Under the pieces are notes generated by a model, which was not told the origin of the DNA, made no database searches, and worked only from the letters and a program-made list of their open reading frames with translations. Below, in pieces: positions 8,818-16,325 of a stretch of DNA of 64,000 nucleotides (positions are counted from its first letter, which is position 1; each line of letters opens with the position of its first letter). The position numbers and the translations under genes are program-made. Source of the stretch: Brevibacillus reuszeri (GTDB taxonomy: Bacteria; Bacillota; Bacilli; Brevibacillales; Brevibacillaceae); NCBI RefSeq assembly GCF_002897295.1, contig NZ_BEXF01000019.1, positions 62,001-126,000 of the forward strand, read 5' to 3'.

Positions 8818-9764
8818 AGGAGCGGGCGAATCAAACGGAGATGCGGGACGTACAGTTTACATCCGCTATGGAAGAGAGAGTTCGCCAAAAAATCAGGAAA
8901 AAAGCAGGCTGGAGACCGCTTTTGGTACCTGCTGTAGCCGTTATCCTCTGTCTGATCATGTGGCAAGCCTTGCCCAAAGAGGTGGGAAATGACCAAGCTG
9001 CGAAGCCAGGGACAGTGATGAATCCCGTACCCAGCTTGCTGCCAGGCGGCGTATTGGAGACCCCGGTGCTGTGGAAGCCATCGACACCTACAAAGTCCAC
9101 TTATCAAAACCAGTCCTTCACTTATTTGGGAGAGAAGCCTGTTCGGGTCATTACCGACGAAAAAGGCTTTTATGAAGGGCAGGCGCAGCGAGTCATCTGG
9201 TTGTTGGATGAGACCACAGCGTCTACGATAGAGATTGTTGCTTATAGCAGTGAAGGAAGTAGTGTACCAGTAGGCACCTTTCAAGTCATGGATCCACTAT
9301 TTGATGCAAAGGGACATTTTCCAATGCTGGTTGCTCTACCTGATCCGGGTATTTGGAAGCTGCAGGCTTTATCAGAAGGAAAGCATTTGGGTCAAGTGTT
9401 CGTACAAGTGCAGGAGGGAATCTCACCTGCGAATCGAACCTTGGTGGAGCCACTCATCTACGAATTTCTCAATGCAGAGGGAAAAAAACTGGGATGGCTG
9501 GGCCTTGACAGAAAAGTAGAGGTGGAATTGCTAGGTGTGGACGCACCAAATGCCGAGAATAGAACGGTGTATGCCTGGGTAAAGATTCTTGGAGAAGCGC
9601 ATTCCTCCTCTGGGATCAGCTCGCCCATGGTATTTTCAATTGCTTATAATGGGAACAAGTATCGCGTAACGGGTTTTCAGATTCCAGGTAATGGAAGTGA
9701 ATATCAAAGCAGTATGAAAAAGCTGTTTCCCCCGAAAATATTGGAGAAACTTCGCAACAGATAG
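8787..9764 (+). CDS. Putative membrane-bound anti-sigma factor
   Basis: Assigned by position and topology. From the GTG at 8787 (after GAGGGGAGGGA, spacing about 6) the product has 325 residues: a cytoplasmic charged helical region (1-42), one transmembrane helix (about 43-60) and a long beta-rich exterior of about 260 residues. No zinc-binding anti-sigma HxxxCxxC motif is visible. The reading frame extends upstream inside the sigma gene, but only the part from 8787 has a ribosome binding site and sensible composition. The exterior could sense an envelope signal. Alternatively it may be an effector rather than an inhibitor. Confidence 0.75.
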   Translation: MDETKWLEQLKERANQTEMRDVQFTSAMEERVRQKIRKKAGWRPLLVPAVAVILCLIMWQALPKEVGNDQAAKPGTVMNPVPSLLPGGVLETPVLWKPSTPTKSTYQNQSFTYLGEKPVRVITDEKGFYEGQAQRVIWLLDETTASTIEIVAYSSEGSSVPVGTFQVMDPLFDAKGHFPMLVALPDPGIWKLQALSEGKHLGQVFVQVQEGISPANRTLVEPLIYEFLNAEGKKLGWLGLDRKVEVELLGVDAPNAENRTVYAWVKILGEAHSSSGISSPMVFSIAYNGNKYRVTGFQIPGNGSEYQSSMKKLFPPKILEKLRNR

Positions 9765-9788
9765 AAACGAATGATGGCTGATCAATGA

Positions 9789-9820
9789 AAAACGGACCTT
9801 TCGTAGAGGGTCCGTTTTTT
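9789..9820 (+). terminator. Terminator between the anti-sigma gene and the GNAT gene
   Basis: Stem AAAACGGACC/GGTCCGTTTT with T-runs on both strands, so it can serve both convergent transcripts. Confidence 0.88.
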
Positions 9821-9840
9821 GATGCACGAAGGCGAGTGAT

Positions 9841-10710
9841 TTAGCCAAAAATTTGGGCGGCTATGCCAAAATAGGTTCCATTGCGATCGGGTAAGCGATT
9901 CGTATTTGCAACCATGACAGGAGGCTCAGAGACTTTCGTAAAACCATTCTGCAGCAAAAAGTCGAGGAAAGACTCTTGTCCATTCGGAACATCGATGCGA
10001 ATCTTCCCTGTATGCCCTATGGTTAATTGGCAAAGTAGGCGTATTGCCGTGGTGGAATCTGGAGCCACGAGAGGACCGACGATGAGATTGACTGGACCTT
10101 GGACTGCCATGCCATATCCTACGGTTTTACCGCTAACGTCTTTGGCAACGAGACATGAAGCGGCTTGCTCCATCCGTGCTTGAACAAAGTGGGAGCGTCT
10201 GCTGCCTACAGCAAGTCGATCGAGCTCAATGACGTCCGCAACATCTGCGACCTCTATAGGGAGGACGGCAGGATAGCTTTCGTCCTGTCCGCAGGAGCCA
10301 GCAGAGGGAGAAAAACGATCGCTCAAGCATTTGTGAATCGACTCAGCTGTCGTAAATCCCAAGCTTTCATACAAAGGTTTCCCGGCTGGGGTAGAAACGA
10401 GCATGATGGTCGTGTCACTGGGGACAGATGACATGCAAGCCTGCATGAGCTCTCGTCCTAAACCATACCCTCTGCATGAGTCATGTACAATCACCATCCC
10501 GATCGTTGCCAGTTGTTCTTCATAGACGAGAATGGCTGAGCAGGAAATGAGCTGATCGGCTTCGTTTCTGTGTCCAAAAACGTTGCCAGTAGACAAAATG
10601 GTACGAAGCTCAGCCTCATCATAGTCCCATCCAACAGAGTCCGAGAGTGCGATCAGAGCAGGGATATCATTTTCCGTTAAAGCATGTAGCCGAAACGAGG
10701 TGCTATTCAA
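9841..10710 (-). CDS. GNAT-family N-acetyltransferase with C-terminal second domain
   Basis: A 289-residue protein with an N-terminal GNAT domain (about 1-130) carrying the acetyl-CoA loop CRGYGLGRELM and a typical GKPLYESLGF tail. A second, degenerate acetyltransferase-like C-terminal region (about 150-289) follows, the arrangement seen in two-domain GNAT proteins. The substrate is unknown. Its ATG overlaps the stop of the upstream HIT gene by 4 nt, so the two are co-transcribed. Confidence 0.88.
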   Translation of the reverse strand: MNSTSFRLHALTENDIPALIALSDSVGWDYDEAELRTILSTGNVFGHRNEADQLISCSAILVYEEQLATIGMVIVHDSCRGYGLGRELMQACMSSVPSDTTIMLVSTPAGKPLYESLGFTTAESIHKCLSDRFSPSAGSCGQDESYPAVLPIEVADVADVIELDRLAVGSRRSHFVQARMEQAASCLVAKDVSGKTVGYGMAVQGPVNLIVGPLVAPDSTTAIRLLCQLTIGHTGKIRIDVPNGQESFLDFLLQNGFTKVSEPPVMVANTNRLPDRNGTYFGIAAQIFG

Positions 10711-11153
10711 GTGAAACGAGCCTCCTTTAGTGCTTGGATGAGCAGGGCGCGGGTATTGGACAAACGAGTTTCTGCCCCATGAGCCTGTAGCGGTTCACCC
10801 CATGTAAAGCCATCCCCATCGAATCGGGGAATGACATGCATATGAAAATGGGCAAGCTCATTAAAGATGCCGCCATTTTGGCAAATGGTAATGCCTGCTG
10901 GCTTGTACACATTTTTGAGTGCTTCCGATAGCAGTGAAGCTGCTTTTGTTATCTGTTCCATCATGAGTGGATCTAGGTCTGTCCATTCCTCATAATGGTG
11001 TTTCGGTAGAATGAGCGTATGTCCTTCATTAAAAGGCTCGATATCTAGCAGGCAGGTGACCCACTCATTTTCAAAAACGATGTGAACAGGCTGGGCAGCA
11101 TGGGCTAAACGACATCCTAGACAATGAGACTGCTTCTGAAAATCCTGCTCCAT
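10707..11153 (-). CDS. HIT-family nucleotide hydrolase/transferase
   Basis: A 148-residue histidine-triad protein. The catalytic motif is HFHMHVIPRF, matching His-x-His-x-His, with the characteristic LPKHHYEEWTDL segment upstream. An N-terminal CLGCRLAH pair of cysteines together with a histidine could bind zinc, as in some HIT proteins. It is the first gene of a two-gene minus-strand operon with the GNAT gene, divergent from lepA. A second HIT protein is at 36647. Confidence 0.9.
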   Translation of the reverse strand: MEQDFQKQSHCLGCRLAHAAQPVHIVFENEWVTCLLDIEPFNEGHTLILPKHHYEEWTDLDPLMMEQITKAASLLSEALKNVYKPAGITICQNGGIFNELAHFHMHVIPRFDGDGFTWGEPLQAHGAETRLSNTRALLIQALKEARFT

Positions 11154-11238
11154 ATCGAAACCTCCCTATGTCCTCACTCTAGCATAGGGAATAATTGGTG
11201 GCGAGAAAAAATCATGTCAAACGCCCAATTCTCTTTTG

Positions 11239-11267
11239 TTGCTCCGGTTTCCCCCGTTTGTTATAAT
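11239..11267 (+). promoter_or_regulatory. Probable SigA promoter of lepA
   Basis: Exact TATAAT at 11262-11267 with a weak TTGCTC 17 nt upstream (11239-11244). It is the only good candidate ahead of lepA. Confidence 0.5.
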
Positions 11268-11342
11268 TACCGTTAGTGTATTTTTTGCGAGACGCAATCT
11301 GAAACGTTTGTATGGATTCGCGTGGGAGGGAACGAACAACAC

Positions 11343-13160
11343 ATGGATCGCCGTGAAAGACAAAAAAGGATTCGAAATTTTTCCATCATCGCCCACATTG
11401 ACCATGGCAAGTCAACGCTGGCAGACCGGATTTTGGAATTGACCGGAGCGCTGACTGCACGTGAGATGGAAGCCCAGTTTCTGGATACTATGGAGCTGGA
11501 AAAAGAGCGCGGGATTACAATTAAACTGAATGCCGTGCGTTTGAACTATAAAGCAGATGATGGAGAGGAGTATATTCTCCACCTCATCGACACCCCTGGT
11601 CACGTCGACTTTACGTATGAAGTATCACGCAGTTTGGCTGCCTGTGAAGGAGCTATTCTGGTTGTGGATGCGGCACAAGGGATCGAAGCACAAACGTTGG
11701 CCAACGTTTATTTGGCGCTGGACAGCAATCTGGAGATTATCCCGGTCATCAACAAGATCGATTTGCCGAGCGCAGAGCCTGAGCGCGTCAAGCAAGAGGT
11801 TGAGGATGTTATCGGACTGGATGCCAGTGATGCAGTACTGACCTCCGCGAAAGCAGGAATCGGAATCAAGGAAGTGCTGGAAGCGGTTGTACAAAAGGTT
11901 CCAGCACCAGAAGGCGATCCAGATGCACCGCTGCAAGCGCTTATTTTTGACTCGTATTTTGATGCTTACCGCGGCGTTATCGCTTCCATTCGTGTCATTA
12001 ATGGAACGCTGAAAAAAGGCATGAAAATCAAAATGATGGCGACCGGCAAGTCGTTTGAAGTTACCGAAATCGGTACTTCGATGCCACGCCAAACACAAGT
12101 GGAAGAATTGACAGTTGGGGATGTAGGCTATGTAGCTGCCTCGATCAAAACAGTAGGGGATACGAGTGTCGGTGATACGATCACGGATGCAAGCCGTCCT
12201 GCTGCTGAACCGCTCCCGGGCTACCGCAAGATCAACCCGATGGTTTTCTGCGGATTGTATCCGATTGAGACCAATGAATACAATGATCTGCGTGAAGCGC
12301 TGGAAAAGCTGCAGCTAAACGATGCGTCCCTGCAGTTTGAGCCGGAAACCTCTCAAGCTTTGGGCTTCGGTTTCCGTTGTGGATTCCTCGGCCTTTTGCA
12401 CATGGAGATCATCCAGGAACGGATCGAGCGCGAATTCAATATCAACCTGATTACAACAGCGCCAAGCGTTATTTACCGCATCACGCGGACGAACGGTGAA
12501 GTGTTTGAGATCGACAACCCGTCCAAAATGCCAGAAGCACAAAAGATCGAAACGATCGAGGAGCCGTATGTTCTCTCTACCATTATGGTGCCAAAAGAAT
12601 ATGTAGGTGACGTCATGCAGCTCTGTCAGGGCAAGCGTGGTGACTTCCTCGACATGCAGTATCTGGGAGAGAATCGTGTACAGCTGAAATACGACATGCC
12701 GCTCTCAGAGATTGTTTATGACTTTTTTGACCTGCTGAAATCGGGTACGCGAGGCTATGCTTCCTTTGACTACGAGCTGGCTGGTTACAAACCATCCAAG
12801 CTGGTAAAAATGGACATTCTCCTGAACAGCGAAATGGTGGATGCCCTGTCCTTTATCGTTCACAAGGATACCGCGTATGCGCGTGGTAAGGTCATTTGCG
12901 AAAAGCTGAAGGAACTGATTCCTCGCCAGCAATTTGAAGTGCCAATCCAAGCAACGATCGGGCAAAAGGTTGTCGCTCGCGAAACGATCAGCGCTCTGCG
13001 TAAAAACGTGCTTGCTAAATGTTACGGTGGGGATATCTCACGTAAACGCAAGCTGCTTGAAAAGCAAAAAGAAGGTAAGAAGCGCATGAAGTCCGTTGGT
13101 TCCGTAGAGGTACCACAAGAAGCATTTATGGCTGTATTGCGCATGGATGATAAGAAGTAA
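11343..13160 (+). CDS. lepA: Elongation factor 4 (LepA), ribosome back-translocating GTPase
   Basis: Translational GTPase of 605 residues. From the ATG at 11343 the protein begins [20 protein letters not shown], the expected LepA N-terminus. G-motifs: AHIDHGKST, the switch region RGITIK, DTPGH and NKIDLP. The C-terminal LepA-specific domain is complete ([20 protein letters not shown]). In B. subtilis lepA is followed directly by hemW; here about 4.9 kb of accessory DNA separates them. Confidence 0.97.
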   Translation: MDRRERQKRIRNFSIIAHIDHGKSTLADRILELTGALTAREMEAQFLDTMELEKERGITIKLNAVRLNYKADDGEEYILHLIDTPGHVDFTYEVSRSLAACEGAILVVDAAQGIEAQTLANVYLALDSNLEIIPVINKIDLPSAEPERVKQEVEDVIGLDASDAVLTSAKAGIGIKEVLEAVVQKVPAPEGDPDAPLQALIFDSYFDAYRGVIASIRVINGTLKKGMKIKMMATGKSFEVTEIGTSMPRQTQVEELTVGDVGYVAASIKTVGDTSVGDTITDASRPAAEPLPGYRKINPMVFCGLYPIETNEYNDLREALEKLQLNDASLQFEPETSQALGFGFRCGFLGLLHMEIIQERIEREFNINLITTAPSVIYRITRTNGEVFEIDNPSKMPEAQKIETIEEPYVLSTIMVPKEYVGDVMQLCQGKRGDFLDMQYLGENRVQLKYDMPLSEIVYDFFDLLKSGTRGYASFDYELAGYKPSKLVKMDILLNSEMVDALSFIVHKDTAYARGKVICEKLKELIPRQQFEVPIQATIGQKVVARETISALRKNVLAKCYGGDISRKRKLLEKQKEGKKRMKSVGSVEVPQEAFMAVLRMDDKK

Positions 13161-13179
13161 TAAATCTAAACGAACGCTG

Positions 13180-13218
13180 CTCCCTCACCCGATTAGTAAA
13201 ATGGTGGGGGAGTTTTTT
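13180..13218 (+). terminator. Terminator after lepA
   Basis: Stem CTCCCTCACC/GGTGGGGGAG (one wobble) and six T on the plus strand. It insulates lepA from the accessory region to the right. Confidence 0.88.
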
Positions 13219-13225
13219 CATTCGT

Positions 13226-13381
13226 TCATGAGCTCTCCGAAAAGCCAGTTGGTTTAGCGTTTGGAGTAAAAGTCATTTTCGCTTGCTCACTGGGACTACT
13301 AGGGGATTGTGCATTCACTACAGCTGCCATAGTAAGCATCAAAATAACGAAAGATTTCGTCATGATAAGCTGCTTTTTCAA
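13226..13381 (-). CDS. Small secreted-peptide candidate
   Basis: I do not recognise this gene. Starting at the TTG at 13381, 7 nt after AAGGTG, it encodes 51 residues: a basic MKKQLIMTK start, a hydrophobic core (SFVILMLTMAAVV), an apparent signal peptidase site (VNA-QS) and a short polar tail of about 25 residues. This layout resembles exported pheromone precursors of the Phr type, but no Rap-type receptor gene is adjacent, so that reading is speculative. The internal ATG at 13363 is an alternative start with a weaker site. Confidence 0.45.
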   Translation of the reverse strand: MKKQLIMTKSFVILMLTMAAVVNAQSPSSPSEQAKMTFTPNAKPTGFSESS

Positions 13382-13545
13382 TAATATACACCTTAATGTG
13401 TAATCCCACCTATTGAGGAAGAAAGCGAGAAGGGAGTATTGTTCATCGAAAATACTGTCGTAGACTGACAATACGTCAGGAATCTAACAGGCAGGATGCT
13501 CCATGTCCGACCACTTTCCGCTCCAGGAACAACCTTTGTCCGAGA

Positions 13546-13577
13546 GAAAAAAATACCCCACCATAAAGGTGGGGTAT
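13546..13577 (-). terminator. Minus-strand terminator after the truncated wall-protein domain
   Basis: Stem ATACCCCACC/GGTGGGGTAT with a five-base loop, followed on the minus strand by a seven-base T-run. Its survival indicates that the fragment upstream was once the 3' end of a real gene. Confidence 0.85.
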
Positions 13578-13586
13578 AGCGGCACG

Positions 13587-13880
13587 TTAGCCACGTAGGT
13601 AATAGGTGATGGTCATTTTTACACCATGACTATCCGCAACATCAAATGTAACTGTAGTGCTGCCACTACTCACTTTAACTACAGACAAAATACCACTAAC
13701 AATGGTTACTGTTGCTACTTCAGGATTGCTACTAGTCGGGTTTGAATAGGTTACTGCGCCTCCATATCCGTCTGTAAAGATTGCATTTAAATTAAGTCCC
13801 AATCCAGTTGGACTCATCTCGTGAGATGTACCATTTTCATAAGCATAATAAATGGTGATGTTTGCTTTTGGTTCGCTATT
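13587..13880 (-). pseudogene. Truncated C-terminal fragment of a surface protein (Ig-like/Big-like beta domain)
   Basis: The coding frame runs from a stop near 13884 to 13587. The text (ANITIYYAYENG, then NLNAIFTDGYGGAVTYSN and TVTFDVADSHGVKMTITYYL) reads like the last one or two Ig-like beta repeats of a cell-wall or S-layer associated protein. No convincing start with a ribosome binding site exists at the 5' end; the ATG at 13817 is inside the domain. The frame ends next to a group II intron-like scrap, which suggests the rest of the gene was lost after intron insertion and deletion. Confidence 0.6.
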
Positions 13881-13904
13881 CTCGTCTTATCCCTATTTCT
13901 CTTT

Positions 13905-13990
13905 ATGGTTTTATAACGAGCCTACACCGTGCGGGCGACTTTCATCGCACACGGCGTTCCATCAGCGGGTAATAAGATGAAGACTTACAA
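13905..13990 (-). mobile_element. Group II intron-like fragment (degenerate)
   Basis: On the minus strand the segment around 13910-13965 reads GCCGTGTGCGATGAAAGTCG followed by a CGCACGGTGT arm. This hairpin is typical of the region just upstream of the maturase ORF in bacterial group II introns. No maturase, domain V or intron end is recognisable nearby, so only a scrap remains. Confidence 0.5.
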
Positions 13991-14143
13991 TGGGCTTATT
14001 CAGAATATCAAATGGTTCTCACAAAATTCTCACAAACTTAGGGTTGTACACATCTCTCTAGCTGGAATTCAGAAAGCTATATTTATCCTACCGTAACACA
14101 AAAGCAACATGGCTTATTCGAGTTGTAGGGGCTCGCTGTTTTG

Positions 14144-14236
14144 CTAAATGGCAAACGGAATCTCCATTGCTTGCAGAGCATCTTTCAGATAGCTGACCTC
14201 TGACCAAGTCACTGCGTAGTAAAACGATTTTTCCAT
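14144..14236 (-). CDS. Very small ORF, possibly the truncated start of a larger gene
   Basis: A 30-residue frame beginning MEKSFYYAVTWSEVSYLKD, 10 nt after AAAGGAC. The composition looks like the N-terminus of a folded protein, and the frame stops abruptly after EIPFAI. Continuing past the stop gives no convincing extension. It may be a remnant or a genuine peptide; I do not recognise it. Confidence 0.35.
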   Translation of the reverse strand: MEKSFYYAVTWSEVSYLKDALQAMEIPFAI

Positions 14237-14282
14237 TTTGAATACGTCCTTTTTCAAGAAGTATAACGTGGGAAGATGGGAC

Positions 14283-14321
14283 AAAAAAAGACCCACCCTT
14301 AGAACATTCACCAAGGGTGGG
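14283..14321 (-). terminator. Minus-strand terminator after the zinc-ribbon peptide gene
   Basis: Stem CCCACCCTT/AAGGGTGGG, followed on the minus strand by TC and a seven-base T-run, 20 nt past the stop of the 14342-14488 gene. Confidence 0.85.
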
Positions 14322-14341
14322 AGTTGCAAGCGTTACCCTAG

Positions 14342-14488
14342 CTATGGCTCACTCTTCAGGGATTCAATCCAATCAGCATGACAGGTATCGCATAATAGCT
14401 CATCGCGATCCTGCTTACCTTGGAAAAACGTGATTTGGCGGACGCTGTCGGTTTCATTTTCACAGTAATAACAGCGATATTTCCCCAA
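14342..14488 (-). CDS. 48-residue zinc-ribbon-like protein
   Basis: Starts at a TTG 6 nt after a strong AAGGAGGG on the minus strand, and is followed by a clear terminator, so a real transcription unit is likely. The product is a compact two-knuckle protein: CYYC at Cys6/Cys9 and CDTC at Cys33/Cys36, separated by a charged stretch (ENETDSVRQITFFQGKQ), ending in an acidic helix (HADWIESLKSEP). Binding one zinc is inferred. The function is unknown; such peptides can be subunits or nucleic-acid binders. An overlapping 61-codon frame exists on the same strand but has a poorer start and composition. Confidence 0.65.
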   Translation of the reverse strand: MGKYRCYYCENETDSVRQITFFQGKQDRDELLCDTCHADWIESLKSEP

Positions 14489-14760
14489 TTCGTTCCCTCC
14501 TTGAAGATTTTTTCAAGAGTAACGATAGTTATCCTCTCCATCTAAGGTGTTATCTAACACACTAGGATTTTTTCAAATGATTCAAGCTGGAACGAAGGAG
14601 ATGCAGGGAAAAGCCACTGATCAATGGTTTTTTGACTAGGGTTTGTTAGCTAAAATATACGGATCTCTTAAGATATATGTCCGTTACATAAGTAAGAATC
14701 GATTCATTTACTAAAAGGTAAGGATATTCCTTATATTTACAATATAGGGAGGTGTTTTAC

Positions 14761-15045
14761 ATGCCGATTATTAAACCCTTTATCACCTCAGTGAGATTTA
14801 ATTCAACGATGGGAACCGGGACAGGCACTGGTGCAACATTTGCTATTGCAGCAACCGCTTTTAACAATGATGCAGGAACAGCAGCCACTGCATTTCCCAG
14901 CACGTTTGCTTATTACAATCTCTACATTAACGGAGTTCTACAACAAGGAAATACCTCGACAGTCACAACAACTACTATCACTATTCCAGACGGAGATGCT
15001 GAAAATGGAGGTACACCTGTAACTGTAGAATTTGTTGTCAACTAA
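14761..15045 (+). CDS. DUF4183 domain protein, spore-surface candidate
   Basis: A 94-residue protein with a strong GGGAGGTG before the ATG at 14761. Residues 1-45 are Thr/Gly/Ala-rich (MGTGTGTGATFAIAATAF), and the second half carries the DUF4183 core: YYNLYINGVLQQGNT, TTTTITIPDG and TVEFVV. The domain is known from Bacillales proteins, several linked to spores or surface layers; a spore-surface role is inferred. No signal peptide. A related gene follows at 15174. Confidence 0.8.
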   Translation: MPIIKPFITSVRFNSTMGTGTGTGATFAIAATAFNNDAGTAATAFPSTFAYYNLYINGVLQQGNTSTVTTTTITIPDGDAENGGTPVTVEFVVN

Positions 15046-15060
15046 AGAGAATCAAAAGAG

Positions 15061-15094
15061 TAAACCCCGAGCCGATAATTTATCCAGGGGTTTA
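15061..15094 (+). terminator. Hairpin between the two DUF4183 genes
   Basis: Stem TAAACCCC/GGGGTTTA. The following T content is weak, so termination may be partial. Confidence 0.6.
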
Positions 15095-15173
15095 CTTGCT
15101 TACTATATCAATAATTCAATTCTTTTCACATGATAAGTATTTCTATGGTTATCTCCAAGAAAGGAGATTTAGA

Positions 15174-15584
15174 ATGAGATACTATTTGGCCAAACAACAA
15201 AATAGGATGAATAACGTAAGTGCGAGAAGCCCGGGTTATCTTATAATCCCTCCGTTAGGTTGTCCAGACGTTTATCCGGGACAGCCATGTCCTACTTGTC
15301 CTCCTTGCCCCTGTACTCCTGGTTTACTACAAACGGAGATATTCCAATATACGGCAATTTCTGACGGCATGAAAAACGTATATACAAATAGCGATGCTGT
15401 TATTCAATTTAGTACGTCTGGTATACTCGATCCCAACTCTGTATCGATTGTTAACCTATTTATTAATGGGATTCTTCAGACATCCAATTTATATAAGCTA
15501 CAACCAGGTGTATTGATTCTAAGTGATGTTCCGGTGCAGGGGGTTCCTCTCATTTTGCAGTTCATCAAAATAACCAGTTCATAA
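15174..15584 (+). CDS. DUF4183 domain protein with Cys/Pro-rich leader
   Basis: A 136-residue protein; the ATG at 15174 follows AAAGGAGATTTAGA. Residues 1-45 are basic and then Cys/Pro-rich (GCPDVYPG, then PCPTCPPCPC), reminiscent of spore-coat cross-linking segments. The DUF4183 core follows (SIVNLFINGILQTSNLY, LSDVPVQGVPLILQFI). It lies 128 nt after a shorter DUF4183 gene, so the pair probably arose by duplication. Assembly into the spore surface is an inference. Confidence 0.78.
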   Translation: MRYYLAKQQNRMNNVSARSPGYLIIPPLGCPDVYPGQPCPTCPPCPCTPGLLQTEIFQYTAISDGMKNVYTNSDAVIQFSTSGILDPNSVSIVNLFINGILQTSNLYKLQPGVLILSDVPVQGVPLILQFIKITSS

Positions 15585-15622
15585 CGAATCCCCATTTTCT
15601 CTTGCTTTATACAAGTCGAAAA

Positions 15623-15643
15623 GGGCAGCTTTATAAGCTGCCC
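15623..15643. terminator. Bidirectional hairpin between the DUF4183 and YjcZ-like genes
   Basis: Stem GGGCAGCTT/AAGCTGCCC between convergent genes; a short T-run follows only on the minus strand. Confidence 0.6.
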
Positions 15644-15657
15644 CTAAACATAAAAAA

Positions 15658-15747
15658 TTAATCACAATCACAACCGACAATAACTAAAAGGACGAAAAGA
15701 ACTAAAACCAACGCAAAGTTATCACCAAAAAATCCACCCACACCCAT
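15658..15747 (-). CDS. YjcZ-like small sporulation membrane peptide
   Basis: A 29-residue peptide with a good AGGGGTGAT site before the ATG. The Gly/Phe start (MGVGGFFGDNFAL), a single hydrophobic helix (LVLVLFVLLVIVG) and small size match the YjcZ family of spore peptides (GFALIVVLFILLIIVG type). The tail CDCD, two cysteines alternating with aspartates, is unusual. Expression in the forespore or mother cell is inferred from the family. Confidence 0.75.
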   Translation of the reverse strand: MGVGGFFGDNFALVLVLFVLLVIVGCDCD

Positions 15748-15870
15748 TCGTATCACCCCTGAAATGAGATTGAGGAAAACCTCAAAACAAGGTATTCAGT
15801 AAAACCAGCAAGGTACGGGCGTTCGTTTACAAATGCAAAATTTGGGTTTACGGTTTCATTCAGGTGAGTG

Positions 15871-16053
15871 TTAAATTCGTTCTAAATTCATTAATCGGCA
15901 AACGATGGCTTGGATTTTTTCATAAATAAAATTCCGCTCATGCCAAGTTACGTCAATAGAATGGGCATTAGAAGCCAATTCCTCTCTCATTGACTCCAAT
16001 ACGATGATATCCGTAATTGAATCTAACTTGAGGTGAAAATCCTTCATCGCCAT
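15871..16053 (-). CDS. Small helical protein of unknown function
   Basis: About 58-60 residues, predicted as two amphipathic helices (LDSITDIIVLESMREELAS and WHERNFIYEKIQAIVCRLMN). AAAGGGG lies ahead of two in-frame ATGs, 16053 and 16047; the second has the better spacing. The size and helical hairpin recall Spo0E-like phosphatases, but the SQELD signature is missing, so I do not make that call. Confidence 0.5.
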   Translation of the reverse strand: MAMKDFHLKLDSITDIIVLESMREELASNAHSIDVTWHERNFIYEKIQAIVCRLMNLERI

Positions 16054-16130
16054 ATCCCCTTTGATGAATTTACTAACAAGATATGTAGAGAGGGAAAGAT
16101 GCGAATGGACTTATGACCGGCTAAACTTAT

Positions 16131-16211
16131 TCAATCTCTATGTATTGTTACCAATGAAATAATTGAATCGATCCAAAGCCGCAACGTCCTCTTAGTCTCA
16201 TCTTTTCCCAT
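16131..16211 (-). CDS. Possible 26-residue peptide gene
   Basis: ATG at 16211 about 9 nt after AGGGAG. The product MGKDETKRTLRLWIDSIISL plus six residues is a basic, amphipathic peptide. It has the same orientation as its neighbours. Only the ribosome binding site supports it. Confidence 0.3.
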   Translation of the reverse strand: MGKDETKRTLRLWIDSIISLVTIHRD

Positions 16212-16260
16212 ATAGGTAACTCCCTATCTATTAGGATTAAGTGACCATTAGAAAAGGTAT

Positions 16261-16288
16261 AACCCTGCAGAAGCTTTTCCGCAGGGTT
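16261..16288 (-). terminator. Hairpin after the duplicated-domain gene
   Basis: Stem AACCCTGC/GCAGGGTT, with a T-rich stretch on the minus strand (TATACCTTTT). It lies 38 nt past the stop of the 16326-16712 gene. Confidence 0.5.
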
Positions 16289-16325
16289 ATCCATCGATGC
16301 AGCTGAAAGAAACCAGCCGAGTCAT

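Noticed and set aside
14356-14541. 61-codon minus-strand frame
   Set aside because: It overlaps the 48-residue zinc-ribbon frame, which has the better ribosome binding site and a metal-binding pattern.
15871-16053. Spo0E-like phosphatase
   Set aside because: Size and helical hairpin fit, but the SQELD signature is absent.
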